This document shows positions 61,540-64,000 of a stretch of 64,000 nucleotides of DNA, in pieces (positions within the stretch are counted from its first letter, which is position 1; the number at the start of each line of letters is the position of its first letter). The DNA is from Fasciolopsis buskii (Eukaryota > Platyhelminthes > Trematoda > Plagiorchiida > Fasciolidae). A model generated the notes under the pieces. It was given only the letters and a program-made list of their open reading frames with translations. It did no database searches and was not told where the DNA came from. The position numbers and the translations under genes were made by a program. The stretch covers positions 43,262 through 107,261 of the forward strand of contig LUCM01000028.1 of NCBI GenBank assembly GCA_008360955.1, written 5' to 3'.

Positions 61540-61640
61540 CACACATAAGTTTATCACATGGCGCGTCGATTTTTCGATACACTCCGAACCTCGTTTGGTC
61601 CAGATTTGTTAATTATTATGCCTAGTTAAAGCACCGTACA
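61540..61640 (-). mobile_element. Penelope-like terminal-repeat fragment, - strand, divergent (tentative)
   Basis: CATGGCGCGTCGATTTTTCG followed by ATAC, a CTCGTTTGGTC block and TAGTTAAAGC matches 45667-45730 in order. The part corresponding to the hammerhead-like core is not preserved. Confidence 0.45.
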
Positions 61641-62985
61641 CTTTATTTCAGAATCGTTGAAACTACAAGGAATTATGTGAAGACAGGCTATCCAATTACA
61701 AAATGTGATCAGGATTTGATTGCTGGCGAATTCTAGGGCAAGGCGAAGACATTCAGTGGACCATGTGCTGAGGAGGTGCGAAAGTGCCCGTATGAGGTAC
61801 GCTACGTTCATACCTATCGGGAAGTGCTTTCGTTAATACAGTCAGTTTTGATACAATCCCGAAACAATGGAAAAAGACAGTGGACTGGTCGACTGGTTTC
61901 CCACTTTTATTTATGGAGTGACATCTCCAAGGTATATGGCCGACCGTAAGGAACACAAATGTAATCCAGTAGCTAATTAATTCAGTGATTTTTGTCTGGC
62001 TGCTACATATTAGTCTGCCAGGCAGGATAGCATCTACGAGTTAAAAGTGTCAGGCGGTGTAGCTTTTTGAGCATCGAAGAGACAGGACGTTCTACCACCA
62101 CACAGTCCCACCGTGATGAAATTGAGGCTTAATCGAGACAATATTGCATGAAGGTGACAATCAAATTATCGTGCAGTCAATAACAAAGTGCTTATTCACG
62201 CGAGCGACCGAGAAAGACGGAAGCGTTGGACACTTGGTTCGTCGACACTGCATACATACCAAACCCCAATTGGGACCAAAATCAGAAATACAAAGGAGTC
62301 GAACGGCTACCTCAACTGGTTTCCCACCGTTTGAAACGAATAAACAGCAAAACGGAGTGGATAACAAGGGAATCTGCCAAAAGGACAAATATGCCTCCAT
62401 ACTCCAAGAAAAATCTATGTACACCTACAGTAACAATGATTACCTTCCCGACGGTGTACACGGTTCCTTTTCGAACCACGCCCATGCAAGACTCATGGTA
62501 TGACCAGCTGAACACTCCCGATTCGATTTGACAGTGTCCTGAACACTTGCTTTCGTTCTTTTGAATCTCATTCTGGCTGTATTGATCTGACTGGCCTAAT
62601 TGACTGCTTGAACTGTAGATCTAGGCCGGGGGAATTGTACTGACTACCTAAAGTCCGTCAATATTGCGGTTTTTGTTGACAGTGCAGCTTTTGTTTTTTG
62701 GGAAAAGCTTCTGACCTAGTCGATGTGGCCTCTGGATGGCCGTTCCTAGCCGGTGCCACGGGGTCCACTGCTCTATCAATCTATTCTATTTGCAACCTTC
62801 TTTACACCACCACAAAACACAAGGATGAGGAGAGATGGTTGGTACACCGTTCGACCCTAATCTGCAGAAAGGGAGACCAAATAGTACTGCTCGTCAACCG
62901 TGAACGGGGTGCAAAATATTCATCAGACAAACGGCTGTGAACCGTAGCGAATGTCCATGAGCCTAAAAAGTGGGCAGCCTTGATT
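61641..62985. other. Stretch without recognised features
   Basis: Overlapping + frames at 62144-62531 and a frame at 62698-62940 are of chance length. The latter could be older LINE sequence upstream of the RT fragment that follows, but no motif is clear. Confidence 0.4.
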
Positions 62986-62989
62986 TCAG

Positions 62990-64000
62990 CACAAGAAGTT
63001 ATGAAACCGAAGAAGCAGCATTATGTTCGGAAACCAGGGTAAGATGGTAGATCTCATGTTCCGGATTGTTCAAGAGTGAAACTGAGAGCAAGACATCCCT
63101 ACTTGGAGGACAACGCTAAAAGTAACCGGGAGATGGCCCAATCCTCATGTGAGAATAACAGCATTGATATTTCCTTGTACAGGAGAATGTCTTACTAAGA
63201 ATGTGAGGACGATTTTGTAGAACTGAGTGAAAATCCAAGTACGTTGCAAGTATTTCTCGATAATATGGACGACAATGTAGGTAGGTTTGGGATGTGTTTT
63301 ACACCTTTGAAGTGTAAAATGTTGTGGCAGGACTGGAGTGGCAAAAAGCCGAACGTTGATCCTGCAGGAGATGAATGGGGCGAGGTAGATTGATTTAATT
63401 ATTTGGGTAGCTGTATCTTACCTGGTGGTCATATTGGAAGAACCGTCTTCATGCATACAGAAAACTCAAATGACATTAACCAAACGGAAACATATGTGGC
63501 GTCAGCGTGACATCCGGCTATCGATCAAAGGTCGAATATGCCCAGCAGCACTGAAGGCGATAATAATATACGGCTGGGAAACATGACCGTTGGTAATAGA
63601 AGATCTGCGAAAACTTCCGGTCCTTGAACACAGTTGTCCTCGTAGGATTGGTAGAATAGGGTGAAAGAACTGTGTCAGTGACTCAAAGGCACGGCGTAAG
63701 TTACTGGGTCCTAAGCTTTAATCTTTGGAACATGGACTCAATCAGAATGGGGTAAGATGCTTGGGATGTTTTGTGCATGTCCAAAGAGCATCCACCTCGT
63801 TGAAATCTGTTTTGCAAGGCGGGTAATCGTTGGAGAATGGGTCGAAGTGGATAGACAATGACATACCATTAACGTTCAGCGCTAAACAGCAAGATAAGCC
63901 TCACTGATTGTTACATTTTCCCAGAGTTACATGATTCTATTAGAAGAGTAAATATCCATGGAAAACAGGGAGTGGACCTACACAGGCGGGAAAAGATGAG
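62990..64000 (+). mobile_element. RTE-like LINE, RT palm to 3' end, + strand, runs off the window
   Basis: The + strand reads, with stops and frameshifts, STLQVFLDNMDDNVGRFGMC, TPLKCKMLWQDWSGKKPNVD, a FNYLGSCILPGGHIGR block, MWRQRDIRLSIKGRICPAAL, IIYGWET, EDLRKLPVLEHSCPRRIGRI, ARRKLLGPKL and LNQNGVRCLGCFVHVQRAS. It ends with the 3' terminal segment (63870-64000, CAGGCGGGAAAAGATGAG) shared with 2290-2411. The YADD region (about 63190) is destroyed. This is the only copy here where RT and its 3' terminus are colinear. Confidence 0.85.

Noticed and set aside
1..64000. CRISPR arrays, operons, ribosome binding sites, plasmid or phage features
   Set aside because: None was seen. Intron-exon structure, LINEs and microsatellites mark the DNA as animal nuclear sequence.

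Overview
The window looks like nuclear DNA of a large-genome parasitic flatworm, most likely a digenean trematode. The reasons are roughly 43% GC by eye, very long introns, dense (TA)n, (GT)n and trinucleotide microsatellites, and many decayed copies of an APE-type non-LTR retrotransposon whose C-terminal half has the RLRWLGHVLRM-type tail I associate with fluke genomes. There are no operons, CRISPR arrays or prokaryotic signals. The species cannot be fixed from the sequence alone.

Two host genes are supported. The first lies on the + strand and is assembled here from three exons (1746-1852, 37027-37408, 46059-46873). Both splice sites at each junction are plausible and the phases agree (0/0, then 1/1). 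From the ATG at 1766 the coding length is 1284 bases, or 427 residues. The product is a low-complexity protein rich in Ser, His, Gln, Ala and Tyr with no fold I recognise, probably a regulatory protein. The second gene lies on the - strand. Only its last exon (49217-49345) is visible. It encodes the C-terminus of an actin-related protein, best matched by the Arp6 signature YAWEGG, and was too short to appear as a long ORF. The two genes converge, and 46874-49216 is their shared 3' region.

The 35-kb first intron and the flanks are a graveyard of retroelements. One RTE-like LINE family accounts for fragments at 2.1-2.8, 6.7-9.4, 18.5-19.3, 24.1-25.3, 26.5-27.8, 35.1-36.5, 51.8-52.3, 54.0-55.8, 56.6-58.3 and 63.0-64.0 kb. 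Many of these are arranged tail-to-tail on opposite strands, and several have lost the reverse-transcriptase core while keeping both ends. A different, CR1/jockey-like element lies at 12.1-13.5 kb. It meets an unidentified opposite-strand ORF with a C2HC-like finger (11.65-12.06 kb). A Penelope-like terminal repeat fragment at 45.6 kb carries a hammerhead-like fold, with relatives at 50.2 and 61.5 kb. A 0.53-kb unit occurs almost unchanged at 16.5 and 56.1 kb. A solo-LTR-like segment lies at 52.6-53.2 kb. An ATC/ATG microsatellite with a 72-base higher-order period abuts the only assembly gap (23979-24142).

Most open frames of 60-170 codons in the window are no longer than chance predicts for 64 kb, so they are not annotated as genes. 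Clade names for the elements, and the Arp6 assignment, rest on remembered family motifs and not on a search.
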